Source of the DNA: Muribaculaceae bacterium
Lineage (GTDB): Bacteria; Bacteroidota; Bacteroidia; Bacteroidales; Muribaculaceae
Assembly: GCA_017405965.1 (NCBI GenBank)
Contig: JAFQZK010000035.1
Coordinates: 62,001-126,000 of the forward strand
DNA: 64,000 nt
Direction of reading: 5' to 3'
Below the pieces are notes generated by a model. The model saw nothing but the letters and a program-made list of their open reading frames with translations. It searched no databases and was not told the origin of the DNA. Shown piece by piece: positions 46,017 to 55,265 of this stretch (the first letter of the stretch is position 1; the number at the start of each line of letters is the position of its first letter). The translations under genes were made by a program, and so were the position numbers.

Positions 46017-49000
46017 TTATGCGGTCAGGATCATGTCGATGAGGGCATTGACATCGGCGATGTTGACCTCACCGTCGCCGTTGACGTCGGCATTGTTGTT
46101 GGTGCCGCCACTCAGGATCAGGTCGATCACGGCGTTGACGTCGGCAATGTTGACCTCGCCGTCACCGTTCACGTCGCCGGTCACGGGGGTGGGACCTACA
46201 GGACCTTCCTCAACATAGGTGGCACCGCAGACACCGTAAGCCTCAACGCCCTCGATGGCGAAGGATACCGTCGTTGACATCGTGCCGTCCTCGTTGGGCT
46301 TGGCGGGCAGGCACTTGATACCGCTGTGGTGCAAGGGATTGTTCACATCCAGGGGCACACTGTTGTGGATGGCCTGTTCGTCGGAAGCCGGTGCGATGTA
46401 GCTCCAGTAAATGTAGTCGCCGTCGCTGTTGATCTGGGCAACGCAAGCGATCTCGCCGCTGTCGGCATTGCCTTCCACCTTGATGGGTGAGTCGTCGATG
46501 AGTTCGCAGTCGGCGATGCGCAGGTCGGCATTGCCCTCGAGGTCGGCGCCGGTCTCCATGTTCTCAATCTTGTTGAGCGCGATGCGGTAGATGCCGGGAA
46601 CGCAGCCATAGGGGTCGGTCTGCACTTGCATGTACAGGTAGCCGTTCTCATCGTCGAGGTAGAAGGTCTTGATGATGGCATCCTTGAACAGGGCATTGTA
46701 GTGTTTGGGCTTGCCCTGGCCGCCATCGGGATAGATGTCGTTCTTCTTGAAGCGCAGCAGGCACAGGCCGTTGAACTTCTTGCTCATCCAGAAGATGCCG
46801 TGCTTGTCCTGGGTGAAGCCACCGGTGATGGAGCCCCAGCTGATCTCGTCGTTGTAGTAGGGCAGCCACTGGTTCTGCAGCAGGAAGGGCTGAGAGCCGT
46901 ACAGACCGGTGGTGTCGGCATTCATCTCGTGGATACCCACGTTGCGGTCGCTGATGTAAATCTTGTTCTCGTTCTTGTCGATGAACATGGTGAACGGGTC
47001 CTCGCTGGGTGCGTAGCCCACGTTATTGAGCACGGTCACGCGATAGAAGATGCCGTTGGTGTTGTTCACATAGAACAGTTCGCCGTCGCCCAGGGGCTGG
47101 TTGGGGTCTTGATAAGTGAATTTATCACCGGCCACAGCGACATACACGCGGTTCTTGTAGCTCTGCAGCGTGAAGGCATGCTTGCCGGCATTGAAGTTGG
47201 TGTTGACGATATTGCCGTTCTCGTCCTTGTACATCAAGCTGCCGTCGGTGGTGGCGAAGTACAGACCTGAGGGGCAACCCAGCTTCGAGCCTTCGCCCGA
47301 GATGGTCGGGTCGGCCACGATGTTGAGGTAACGCCATTGGTTAGCGCTCTTGAATTTGCTGACCGATTCGGGAGCAACTTTGCAAATCACATTGCCCTGG
47401 CCCTCGTTGAACACGCCAGCGGCAAGGGCGGGCGTGTTGACATTGAGCACGCGCAGCTCCTGGATGGTGGCGGGCACCGAACCGGGCTCCATGTAGTTCA
47501 CGTTGGCGGGAATCTCCATGAACGCTAAGGCCGTGCAACCCTCAAAGCAGTTGCGCATCATGTTGGTGGCACTGCTGGGCAACGTTACGCTGGTCAGGTT
47601 GGTGCACTGACCGCAAAGGCCCTGAGGAATCTCGTTGCGACCTTCGGCAATGACGATCGACTGCAGTGCCGAACCGGCAAACACGTTCTGGCCGACGGTG
47701 ACATTATTCTCAAGCGTGTAGGACTCGATGTCGCTATAGGCAAAACCATAGTTGCCGATGGTGGCAAGTGCGGGCAGGTCAACGCTGGTGAACGGAGCGT
47801 AGGCCAGGCCGAAGTTGTCGATGCTGGTCACCGTGGCATTGCTGTAAGTGGTGCCGATCTCGCCCTCGTGGGCGGTTACCAGCAGGCGGGTGCCTGCAGC
47901 ATTCAGCAGCACGCCGTTGTCAAGCTTGAAAGCGGTATTGCCCTCAACAAGGGTAATGTTGGCGAGGGTGGGGATGGGAGCAAAGGCACCCTGGCCGATG
48001 CTCGTCACGCTGGCGGGAATGCTCACACCGGTCAATAGGGTACCGGCAAACGCCTGTGTGCCGATGGCAGTGAGCGTAGCAGGCAGCACGATGTCACCCG
48101 CAAGCTTGCTGTTTTCAAACGCACTCTGGTTGATGGTGGTCAAAGCGCTGGGGAACGTGAACGACGTGAGCGCCGTGTTATAGAACGCAGTAATGCCGAT
48201 GCTGGTCACATTGTCGCCCATGGTCACGTTGCTCAGGTTGCGGCAGCCGTTGAAGGTGCTCTGCTCGATCACGGTCACGGCAACGGGGATGTCGATGCTG
48301 GTCAGCGAGGTGCAGCTGGCAAAAGCACTGTTGCCGATGCCGGTCACCTTGTTGCCTTCCTCAAAGGTCACGGTCTGCAATGCCGTGCAACCCTGGAAAG
48401 TGGTACCCTGGATGGTCGTGGTCTCGCCACCGATGACCAGCGTCTTCAGGCCGCCCATGTTGTGGAACGGCTGCTCGTTGTTCACGTAGGCGCTGGCGTC
48501 AACATTGCGGCCCATATACATATACTCAATGCTGTTGATGGCAACGCGGGCTTCAGCGTTGGCACCAAAGGCATTGACCTTCATTACCACGGGAGCCTCG
48601 CCCTCGGCGATAATCAGTCGCTTGAGGTTGGGGCAGTTGGCGAATTCCTCGCTCACGGGCTTGCTCCAGCCAGGAACAATGGTCACTTCCTCAAGACTGG
48701 TGCAACCATTGAACACGCCGCTGCCGACGTTGGTGGCTGTCTCGGGAATAGGGCTGACGCGAAGCGAGGTACAGCCCTTGAAGCTGTTTCGACCGATGGT
48801 CACACAGGTCGCGGGCAGCGTGACTGATGTCACGTCTTTGCAGTCAAGGAAAGCGTTGGCAGCCGTGGCAACCACGGTGTATTCCGTTCCTTCATAGGTG
48901 AACTTCTCGGGGATCACGATGTCACCGGTGTAGAAGAGCGTGTCGGCCGGGGTGGTGGCTGTCGCTTTCACGATAGTGTACTTAGCCACTGTGGCCTTGT

Positions 49001-49133
49001 TGCCCGAGGCTGTCGAGTAGTTGATGCCGTCAACCGTGATGCTGGCAGCTTGAAGTGTGACCGCAGTCATCAAACAAGCCGTGGCCAACAGCATGCGGCA
49101 TAACCAAGAGCGATGCGTAAGTAGTTGTTTCAT
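46017..49133 (-). CDS. BspA-like LRR protein with beta-propeller-like domain and C-terminal dockerin
   Basis: A 1038-residue secreted protein. Signal peptide about 1-29 (ending TAVTLQA). LRR_5/BspA repeats about 30-590 (SVTLPATCVTIGRNSFKGCTSL style). Then a region of about 345 residues (616-960) with repeats of the type GLYFATTDGSLMYKDENG, NRVYVAVAGDKF, and FTMFIDKNENKIYISDRN that looks like beta-propeller blades. The C-terminus (982-1038) has two dockerin repeats, DVNGDGEVNIADVNAVIDLIL and DVNGDGEVNIADVNALIDMIL, nearly identical to each other. A surface or secreted adhesin is likely; the ligand is unknown. It converges on the cohesin-dockerin gene. Confidence 0.86.
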   Translation of the reverse strand: MKQLLTHRSWLCRMLLATACLMTAVTLQAASITVDGINYSTASGNKATVAKYTIVKATATTPADTLFYTGDIVIPEKFTYEGTEYTVVATAANAFLDCKDVTSVTLPATCVTIGRNSFKGCTSLRVSPIPETATNVGSGVFNGCTSLEEVTIVPGWSKPVSEEFANCPNLKRLIIAEGEAPVVMKVNAFGANAEARVAINSIEYMYMGRNVDASAYVNNEQPFHNMGGLKTLVIGGETTTIQGTTFQGCTALQTVTFEEGNKVTGIGNSAFASCTSLTSIDIPVAVTVIEQSTFNGCRNLSNVTMGDNVTSIGITAFYNTALTSFTFPSALTTINQSAFENSKLAGDIVLPATLTAIGTQAFAGTLLTGVSIPASVTSIGQGAFAPIPTLANITLVEGNTAFKLDNGVLLNAAGTRLLVTAHEGEIGTTYSNATVTSIDNFGLAYAPFTSVDLPALATIGNYGFAYSDIESYTLENNVTVGQNVFAGSALQSIVIAEGRNEIPQGLCGQCTNLTSVTLPSSATNMMRNCFEGCTALAFMEIPANVNYMEPGSVPATIQELRVLNVNTPALAAGVFNEGQGNVICKVAPESVSKFKSANQWRYLNIVADPTISGEGSKLGCPSGLYFATTDGSLMYKDENGNIVNTNFNAGKHAFTLQSYKNRVYVAVAGDKFTYQDPNQPLGDGELFYVNNTNGIFYRVTVLNNVGYAPSEDPFTMFIDKNENKIYISDRNVGIHEMNADTTGLYGSQPFLLQNQWLPYYNDEISWGSITGGFTQDKHGIFWMSKKFNGLCLLRFKKNDIYPDGGQGKPKHYNALFKDAIIKTFYLDDENGYLYMQVQTDPYGCVPGIYRIALNKIENMETGADLEGNADLRIADCELIDDSPIKVEGNADSGEIACVAQINSDGDYIYWSYIAPASDEQAIHNSVPLDVNNPLHHSGIKCLPAKPNEDGTMSTTVSFAIEGVEAYGVCGATYVEEGPVGPTPVTGDVNGDGEVNIADVNAVIDLILSGGTNNNADVNGDGEVNIADVNALIDMILTA

Positions 49134-49220
49134 AAGCTTTAGGTGTTATTTAGTTATTAAATCGTTGAATATTCGGTCATGGTGACACTCCTCATCGCTG
49201 CGAAGCGTTGTTTTAACCCA

Positions 49221-49250
49221 CAAATATACGCAAAAAAACGTTAGGGCCAA
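49221..49250 (-). promoter_or_regulatory. Promoter of the BspA-like/propeller gene
   Basis: Minus strand TATATTTG (49221-49228) with TTG 19 bases upstream. The leader to the ATG at 49133 would be about 80 bases. Confidence 0.55.
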
Positions 49251-49298
49251 GACAATTGGCACATTTTTTTTAGTATCGGATGAAGAGGATAAAAAAAG

Positions 49299-49334
49299 CA
49301 ACCGCGACTCGTCATGAGTCACGGTTGTTTTTTT
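49299..49334. terminator. Terminator of the HU gene
   Basis: CAACCG and GACTC arms pair around GTCAT with one mismatch, bounded by T-runs on the plus side and A-runs on the other, so it can act in both directions. It is 29 bases past the HU stop. Confidence 0.8.
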
Positions 49335-49362
49335 CTAAATTTCGAACAAGCGATTGCTTATT

Positions 49363-49641
49363 TTATTTCTTGTTCACCATGAGGGCCAGGTCAGCACCAG
49401 CTTTGAACTTAACGACCTTCTTTGCGGGGATTTTGATCTTAGCCTTGGTGGCGGGGTTGATACCCTCACGAGCATCCTTCTTGATAACCTGGAAAGTGCC
49501 GAAGCCGAGCAGAGCGACCTTGTCACCTTTGATCAGTGCTTCAGAGATAGCGCCCAGAGAAGCATCCAGAGCGGCCTTAGCTTGTACCTTGGTGAGATCA
49601 GCTTTTTCAGCGATAGCTTGTACTAATTCAGTCTTGTTCAT
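49363..49641 (-). CDS. hup: HU-beta-type DNA-binding protein
   Basis: A 92-residue histone-like protein, closer to canonical HU than the 15299 copy: MNKTELVQAIAEKADLTKVQAKAALDA at the N-terminus and KVALLGFGTFQVIKKDAREGINPATKAKIKIPAKKVVKFKAG, with the HU signature GFGTFxVxxRxxRxGxNPxTx-like block intact. It acts as a dimer on the nucleoid. The gene is monocistronic, with a perfect promoter and a terminator close behind, consistent with strong expression. Confidence 0.95.
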   Translation of the reverse strand: MNKTELVQAIAEKADLTKVQAKAALDASLGAISEALIKGDKVALLGFGTFQVIKKDAREGINPATKAKIKIPAKKVVKFKAGADLALMVNKK

Positions 49642-49701
49642 AGTGTAAGTTTTTAATTAAATTTGTTATGTGAATAAAAAAAATTTTGTTTTTGAGTACC
49701 G

Positions 49702-49732
49702 CAAATATAAGTAAAACAACGGTTTTACCAAA
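49702..49732 (-). promoter_or_regulatory. Promoter of hup
   Basis: Minus strand TTTG, 19 bases, TATATTTG. The -7 box starts about 60 bases before the ATG at 49641. Confidence 0.8.
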
Positions 49733-49856
49733 AAAAATGCGGGAAAAATTGCCTGTTTAGGCCAAAAAATAACGTTTTTTGGTTTTTTTTCGCTTCAAAA
49801 TCACTGAGTTTAGGCAGTTTTTCGCTATTTTTGTGCGCTAATTCATTAGATGTATC

Positions 49857-50609
49857 ATGCAATACAATAACCGTTCATTCTGGTCGTCAATCATGCCGGT
49901 AACAAAGCACCTGCTGGTTATCAATATTATAGTTTGGCTGGCGACCATGGCTTTTCAACGTGCCGGGATTATCGACCTGCAACGTTTTTTAGGTCTGCAT
50001 TTCTGGAAGGGCAGTGATTTTAATCCCGCCCAATTGTTGACCTATATGTTCATGCACGACACCCGCGGCTTCGCACACATCTTCTTCAATATGTTCTCGC
50101 TGTGGATGTTCGGTAGCCTGCTCGAGCGTGTGCTCGGCTCCAAGCGCTATTTGTTCTACTATATATCCTGTGGATTGGGAGCCGCGCTAGTTCAAGAGCT
50201 GGTATGGCAATTCACCTGGCAGGATATATTGCGGAGCTTCGTGACGGTTCCGACGTTATCGGTCGATGAGATCATCAATGCCATCAATGCCGGTCAAGCC
50301 GACTTCACGATGAACCAGTTCTACAACTCATTGTTGACGGTGGGTGCATCGGGAGCAGTGTTCGGCATCCTGTTGGCCTTTGGTATGATATTTCCCAATA
50401 TGCCGATGTACATCATCCCGTTCCCGTTCCCCATCAAGGCCAAGTGGATGGTGCTGGGATATGGCTTGATCGAGCTGTTCTTCGGTATATCCGGGGCCAT
50501 GAGCGGGGTGGCGCATTTTGCTCACCTGGGCGGCATGATCGCGGGTATCATCATGATACTTTACTGGAAACGCAACGGCACTCTAATGCGTGGTAATGGC
50601 TTTTATTGA
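49857..50609 (+). CDS. Rhomboid-family intramembrane serine protease
   Basis: A 250-residue protein with about six membrane helices. The Ser165 in GASGAVFGIL and His223 in VAHFAHLGGM form the expected catalytic dyad, and HIFFNMFSLWMFG (74-86) is the HxxxN oxyanion motif. Rhomboids cleave transmembrane substrates; the target is unknown. The gene is followed by a second rhomboid that overlaps its end by 14 bases, so the two are coupled and might form a pair. Confidence 0.9.
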   Translation: MQYNNRSFWSSIMPVTKHLLVINIIVWLATMAFQRAGIIDLQRFLGLHFWKGSDFNPAQLLTYMFMHDTRGFAHIFFNMFSLWMFGSLLERVLGSKRYLFYYISCGLGAALVQELVWQFTWQDILRSFVTVPTLSVDEIINAINAGQADFTMNQFYNSLLTVGASGAVFGILLAFGMIFPNMPMYIIPFPFPIKAKWMVLGYGLIELFFGISGAMSGVAHFAHLGGMIAGIIMILYWKRNGTLMRGNGFY

Positions 50610-51585
50610 CGACATCAAGCGCAATTACCTGCAAGGGTCGATGTTGTTGAGGCTCATCTTCATCAACATCGGCATGTTTGTGTTGTTGAAACTCCTCTCC
50701 ATCGGGGCGGTACTGTTCAACGCCACCTCCGATGTGATGGTGACTTGGGCCGAACTGCCCAGTGACCTGTCATTACTCCTCAGGAGGCCGTGGACGCTGG
50801 TGACCTATATGTTCGCTCACTACGGCTTTCTCCACATCTTGTTCAATATGCTGTGGCTTTACTGGCTGGGAAGGATTTTCATGGAATTCTTCTCACCCAA
50901 ACAGCTCACGGGACTCTACCTCTTGGGTGGCCTGGGTGGCGCGGTGCTGTTCCTGCTCTCCACCAATTTGCTGCCTTATTTCACCAGTCAGGGCGTAGTG
51001 TTTTATCTGCTCGGGGCTTCGGCATCGGTCGTTGCCATCGTGGTGGCTACTGCGGTCTTTGTCCCAGATTACAAGATCGCCCTTCTGTTCCTGGGTGAAG
51101 TGCCCATCAAGTGGATTGCCATCGTCACCGTGCTCATCTCTATAGTCGGGCTTGATGGCGGCGGTAATATGGGGGGTAATTTAGCCCACATCGGCGGTGC
51201 CATTGTGGGCGCATGGTTCGCTCTGCGCATCAAGAACGGGCACGACATCACGCGACCGCTCAATGCCTGTATCGATGCCGTGGTGGGCCTGTTCAACGGC
51301 CGTTCCTTCAAGCTGCCCAAATTCAAGAAGCCGTCATTCAAGTCAAGGCAGGGCAGGGCAGCGCAGACCGGCACTGACCGTCCCAACACCGACCGTCCCA
51401 ACACCAACCGTCCCGGCACTGACCGTCCCGGCACTGACCGTCCCGGCGCCAATCGTCCCGCCGACACGGTGAGTGAACAGGAATTGGACGAGATTTTGAA
51501 AAAAATAAAAGTGGCCGGCTATGACGCGCTCACCGATGCCGAGAAAGACAAGCTCTTCAAGGCTTCGCGTCGACGTGAGCCATAA
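50596..51585 (+). CDS. Second rhomboid-family protein with repeat-rich C-terminal tail
   Basis: A 329-residue protein if started at ATG 50596 (MAFIDDIKRN); a GTG two codons earlier is possible. It has rhomboid helices with HYGFLHILFNMLWLYWLG and Ser142/His198 in YLLGASASVVAI and NLAHIGGAIVG. The usual GxSG reads GASA, a change that may still be active. The cytoplasmic tail has a run of DRPNT/DRPGT pentapeptides (51373-51468) and ends with a DUF6576-like segment (LDEILKKIKVAGYDALTDAEKDKL). Overlaps the upstream rhomboid gene. Confidence 0.88.
   Translation: MAFIDDIKRNYLQGSMLLRLIFINIGMFVLLKLLSIGAVLFNATSDVMVTWAELPSDLSLLLRRPWTLVTYMFAHYGFLHILFNMLWLYWLGRIFMEFFSPKQLTGLYLLGGLGGAVLFLLSTNLLPYFTSQGVVFYLLGASASVVAIVVATAVFVPDYKIALLFLGEVPIKWIAIVTVLISIVGLDGGGNMGGNLAHIGGAIVGAWFALRIKNGHDITRPLNACIDAVVGLFNGRSFKLPKFKKPSFKSRQGRAAQTGTDRPNTDRPNTNRPGTDRPGTDRPGANRPADTVSEQELDEILKKIKVAGYDALTDAEKDKLFKASRRREP
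51373..51468 (+). repeat. Tandem 15-base repeats encoding DRP[N/G]T units
   Basis: About six units of GACCGTCCCNNCACC type, in frame in the tail of the second rhomboid, giving a Pro/Arg/Asp-rich linker. Unit number may vary by slippage. Confidence 0.85.
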
Positions 51586-51638
51586 CGATAACTGATAAAC
51601 CTGAATTAAACTATAGACCTGAAAACCAGAGATTGAAA

Positions 51639-52814
51639 ATGGCACGTAGAACATTTGATTATAATAGGGCGCGCCGTCGCCGCAAGAAACGTCACAATTG
51701 GTTGTTCGAGATATTGGTGGCTGTGTTTGCATTGATTCTCGTGATCTGTGCCTATGCGGGGAAGATCAATCCCAGCAGTTTCTTCGCGGCACCCTTCTTG
51801 ACATTGGCCTATATGCCGATGCTCTTGCTCGTCCCCATCGTTTTTCTGGTCTCGGCCTTGTGCCGCCGGTGGATAGCGGTGCTCACGGTGATCGTGGCAT
51901 TTGTCGCCACGCTGCCGGTCTTCAAGTTGTATGTGCCCTTGAACAATGCCGAGGAATTGCCTCCCATGCCTGCCGACACCACCTTGCTGCTCAAGGTGAT
52001 GACTTATAATGTCCTGTCGTTCAACTACAACGAGCCTGATAAGGGCACCGCTCCGTCGCCCACGATGAAACTCATCCTTGATGCCAACCCTGATGTCGTG
52101 CTCATCCAGGAGGGTAACCCCAGCGGCGTCAGCTGGAACGAGATCCCTGCCATCCAGCCCTACATCAATCAGGTGAACGCACGCTATCCTTATTGCTACA
52201 ACGGCGTGGAGGGACTCAATATCATGTCCAAGTATCCGTTCACTGCCCGGTCGATAGGCCAAGAGCAGTACACCCGCACCGTGCTCGGCTTCACCAGGAA
52301 CCAGTCGGCCTATGTGGCCCGTGCATTTGACTTGCAGCTGCCGTCCGGCAAGCAGTTGAGGCTGCTGAACTTCAGGTTCCAGTCCTATCACTTGAGCTTC
52401 GGCAAGAACCAGAATGTGCGCATCTCGCCTGATGCCAAGCCCGCGCCGCTCGAACGCATGCGCCGCTCGTTCAGCCTGCGCAACGACGATGCGCTCACCG
52501 TGCGCAAGGCCATAGATGCGTCGCCCGCCAATGTCATCGTGTGCGGCGACATGAACGATGTGCCGTCGTCTCACGTGTATCGCGTTGTCCGCGGCGAGGA
52601 TATGCATGACGCCTGGAGTCAAGCCGGCAGGGGGTATGCCTATACCTTCAACCGTCACAATCTCCCATACCGTATCGATCATATCATGTATCGCGGCGAT
52701 TTGAAAGCAGTGGCGGCTCAACGCTTTGAGGGCGGTAACAGCGACCATTATCCCTTGATGGTCACCTTCGATATCGATATAACAAATGATAAAACCAAGA
52801 TAAACAAGCAATAA
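51639..52814 (+). CDS. Membrane-anchored endonuclease/exonuclease/phosphatase family protein
   Basis: A 391-residue protein. A basic N-terminus (RRRRKKRH) leads to two or three hydrophobic segments (about 25-105), followed by an EEP-fold domain: LKVMTYNVLSFN, PDVVLIQEGNP (catalytic Glu), NVIVCGDMNDVPSS and YRIDHIMYRG with NSDHYPLMV (catalytic Asp/His). The family covers DNases, phosphatases and sphingomyelinase-like enzymes; substrate unknown. The ATG at 51639 is preferred over a TTG two codons before. It follows the second rhomboid by 53 bases and precedes the M3 peptidase by 24. Confidence 0.85.
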   Translation: MARRTFDYNRARRRRKKRHNWLFEILVAVFALILVICAYAGKINPSSFFAAPFLTLAYMPMLLLVPIVFLVSALCRRWIAVLTVIVAFVATLPVFKLYVPLNNAEELPPMPADTTLLLKVMTYNVLSFNYNEPDKGTAPSPTMKLILDANPDVVLIQEGNPSGVSWNEIPAIQPYINQVNARYPYCYNGVEGLNIMSKYPFTARSIGQEQYTRTVLGFTRNQSAYVARAFDLQLPSGKQLRLLNFRFQSYHLSFGKNQNVRISPDAKPAPLERMRRSFSLRNDDALTVRKAIDASPANVIVCGDMNDVPSSHVYRVVRGEDMHDAWSQAGRGYAYTFNRHNLPYRIDHIMYRGDLKAVAAQRFEGGNSDHYPLMVTFDIDITNDKTKINKQ

Positions 52815-52838
52815 CAATTTTTTAATTATCAATCAGCA

Positions 52839-54965
52839 ATGAAGAAAGTTTTATTTACTGTTCTTGCACTTGCAGCTGTGCTTTTTGTGAGCTGCGACAG
52901 CAAGAAGTCAACCGAGAACAATCCGTTTATGTCGGAGTATGCTAACGAGTACGGCATTCCGCCGTTTGACAAGATCACCTATGCTGACTATGAGCCCGCT
53001 GTTAATGCCGGTATCGAGCAGCAGAATGCCGAGATTGATTCGATCATCAAGAACACGGCCGAACCCAACTTCGAGAACACCATCCTGGCACTGGACAACA
53101 GTGGCGAAATCCTGAGCAAGGTGGCTGGTGTGATGTATGCACTGAGCGAGAGCGACAACACGCCCGAGATGCAGAAGATCACCGAGACCCTCATGCCCAA
53201 GCTGACGGCTCAGAGCGATGGTATGTACATGAACGACAGCCTGTTCGCTAAGGTGAAGACTGTCTATGACAACGCCGACAAGCTGGGTATGGATCCCATC
53301 CAGAAGCGTCTCACCGAGAAGTACTACAAGAGGTTCGTGCGCAATGGTGCTCTCTTGACCCCTGCTCAGAAGGATTCCCTCAAGGAAATCAACCGCAAGC
53401 TGGGTGAGGTCAACCTCAAGTTCGGTAACAACATTCAGCACGATCTGAGCGAGTGTGTCTTCTTTGTGGACAACAAGGATGAGCTCAAGGGCCTTCCCGA
53501 GACCATTGTTGAAAACGCTGCCAAGCTCGCTGCCGACAAGGGCAAGAAGGGTCAGTGGGCATTCAATGCCATCGCTGCAACCCGTCTCCCGGTGCTGACC
53601 TACGCCGACAGCCGCGACCTGCGCCGCAAGATGTACGAGACCTACACCACCACCGCCAGCCACGGCGACGAGTGGGACAACAGCGAGAACATCCGCAACA
53701 TCCTGCTCCTGCGTCAGCAGAAGGCTAATCTGCTCGGCTTCAACACCTATGCCGACTATGCTACCGATCCCTATATGGCCAAGACTCCCAAGGCTGCCGA
53801 GGATCTGCTGATGCAACTCTGGCGTCCCGCCATCAAGAAGGTGGATGAGGAGGTTGCCGATATGCAGAAGTATGCTGCTGCCCACGGCGACACCGCCCAG
53901 ATCGAGGCTTGCGACTATTACTACTATGCCGAGAAGGTGAAGAAGGAGAAATTCGACTTCAGCGAGGACGACGTGCGTCCCTATTTCGCTCTCGACAGCG
54001 TGGTGAAGAACGGTATCTTCTTTGCCGCCAACAAGCTCTACGGCATCACCTTCGAGGAGATGCCCGATGCTCCCAAGTACAACCCCGAGGTTAAGGTCTA
54101 TGACGTGAAGGATGCCGAGGGCAAGCACCTCGCCGTCTTCATGACCGACTACCTGCCCCGTCCCGTCAAGAGCCCCGGCGCATGGATGAATGCCATGCAG
54201 GAGGCCTACAACTACGGTGGCAAGAACATCCGTCCCATTATTTATAATGTGGGTAATATGGCTCTGCCTTCGGGCGACACCCCCTCGCTGCTTACCTGGG
54301 ACGATGTGCAGACTGTATTCCACGAGTTCGGCCATGCCCTCCACGGCATGCTGACCCGCGTGCAGTATCGCGGCCTGGCCGGTACCAATACCGACCGTGA
54401 CCTGGTGGAGATGCCCTCGCAGATCAACGAGCACTGGGCATTTGAGCCTGAGGTGCTCAAGAACTATGCTCATCACTACAAGACCGGTGAGGTGATCCCC
54501 GACAGCCTTGTGCAGAAGCTCAACGAGAGCGCCCAGTTCAACATGGGCTTCATGACCACCGAGCTGGTGGGTGCCGCCCTGATGGATATGTACTGGCACA
54601 AGAAGGCTTGGACGGCCGATGAGTTGAAGAACATCGACGTGAAGGCCTTTGAGCAGGAGGTGAAGAACCAGCTCAACATGCCTGCACTCGTCGAGTTCCG
54701 CTATCGCAGCCCCTACTTCAAGCATATCTTCGCCAGTGACGAGTATGCTTGCGGTTACTACACCTATCTGTGGTCACAGGTACTCGAGGCCGATGGCTAC
54801 ATGGCATTTGAGAAGGCCGGCTGCTTCGACAAGGCTACTGCCGACAGCTATCGCATCAACATTCTCGAGGCTGGTGACACCGAGGATCCCATGGTGCTGT
54901 ACAAGCGCTTCCGTGGACAGGCTCCCACTGTGGATGCCCTGCTGCGCAACCGTGGCCTGAAGTAA
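52839..54965 (+). CDS. M3-family zinc metallopeptidase lipoprotein (Dcp-like)
   Basis: A 708-residue oligopeptidase of the peptidyl-dipeptidase Dcp group. The N-terminus MKKVLFTVLALAAVLFVSCDSKK is a lipobox with Cys20, so it is probably in the periplasm or outer membrane. The zinc site HEFGHALHG starts at His495, with Glu496 as base; the third ligand Glu is expected in the MPSQINEHWAFEPEVL stretch near 527. GTNTDRDLVEMPSQ is a family signature. It would trim peptides for nutrition. The gene follows the EEP gene by 24 bases. Confidence 0.93.
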   Translation: MKKVLFTVLALAAVLFVSCDSKKSTENNPFMSEYANEYGIPPFDKITYADYEPAVNAGIEQQNAEIDSIIKNTAEPNFENTILALDNSGEILSKVAGVMYALSESDNTPEMQKITETLMPKLTAQSDGMYMNDSLFAKVKTVYDNADKLGMDPIQKRLTEKYYKRFVRNGALLTPAQKDSLKEINRKLGEVNLKFGNNIQHDLSECVFFVDNKDELKGLPETIVENAAKLAADKGKKGQWAFNAIAATRLPVLTYADSRDLRRKMYETYTTTASHGDEWDNSENIRNILLLRQQKANLLGFNTYADYATDPYMAKTPKAAEDLLMQLWRPAIKKVDEEVADMQKYAAAHGDTAQIEACDYYYYAEKVKKEKFDFSEDDVRPYFALDSVVKNGIFFAANKLYGITFEEMPDAPKYNPEVKVYDVKDAEGKHLAVFMTDYLPRPVKSPGAWMNAMQEAYNYGGKNIRPIIYNVGNMALPSGDTPSLLTWDDVQTVFHEFGHALHGMLTRVQYRGLAGTNTDRDLVEMPSQINEHWAFEPEVLKNYAHHYKTGEVIPDSLVQKLNESAQFNMGFMTTELVGAALMDMYWHKKAWTADELKNIDVKAFEQEVKNQLNMPALVEFRYRSPYFKHIFASDEYACGYYTYLWSQVLEADGYMAFEKAGCFDKATADSYRINILEAGDTEDPMVLYKRFRGQAPTVDALLRNRGLK

Positions 54966-55013
54966 TTGATTCCTGCCGATGAGATAAGCCGATTTATCTC
55001 TATCCTCACATAG

Positions 55014-55048
55014 CATCGGGACTGTGCCCACAGGGCACAGTCCCGATG
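55014..55048 (+). terminator. Strong terminator after the M3 peptidase
   Basis: A perfect 16-bp stem CATCGGGACTGTGCCC-ACA-complement, 49 bases past the stop. It separates this run from the hydrogenase operon. Confidence 0.85.
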
Positions 55049-55171
55049 TATTATTGCCACATCCTGTGGTTTATGATAGTTTTTTATGAAATATAATGGT
55101 TGGTTTATGTGTGGACAATCTATTGGAATTCAGTGGTTTAAGGCGCTTTTGAATAAATATTTGCCGAAATA

Positions 55172-55203
55172 TTTCCGTAATTGAAAAAAAAGGAGTAATT
55201 TTG
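55172..55203 (+). promoter_or_regulatory. Promoter of the hydBAC operon
   Basis: TTTC (one off TTTG) at 55172-55175, 20 bases, TAATTTTG (55196-55203). It lies 63 bases before the GTG start of hydB. Confidence 0.7.
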
Positions 55204-55265
55204 GGCCTCGAAAACCGGACATAAACAGTATAAAATATAACTAATAACTAATTCATTTCTACAAC

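Noticed and set aside
51373-51468. 15-base repeats considered as a regulatory iteron array
   Set aside because: In frame within the second rhomboid gene and encode a DRPNT linker; no replication gene nearby.
51606-52832. 408-codon minus-strand frame across the EEP gene
   Set aside because: Antisense of a gene with clear EEP motifs; His/Gly/Ile-rich shadow composition.
52908-54725. 605-codon open frame on the minus strand
   Set aside because: It lies opposite the M3 peptidase gene, reads as a Leu/Val/Gly/His-rich sequence with no domain, and is the expected shadow of codon bias in a strong coding gene.
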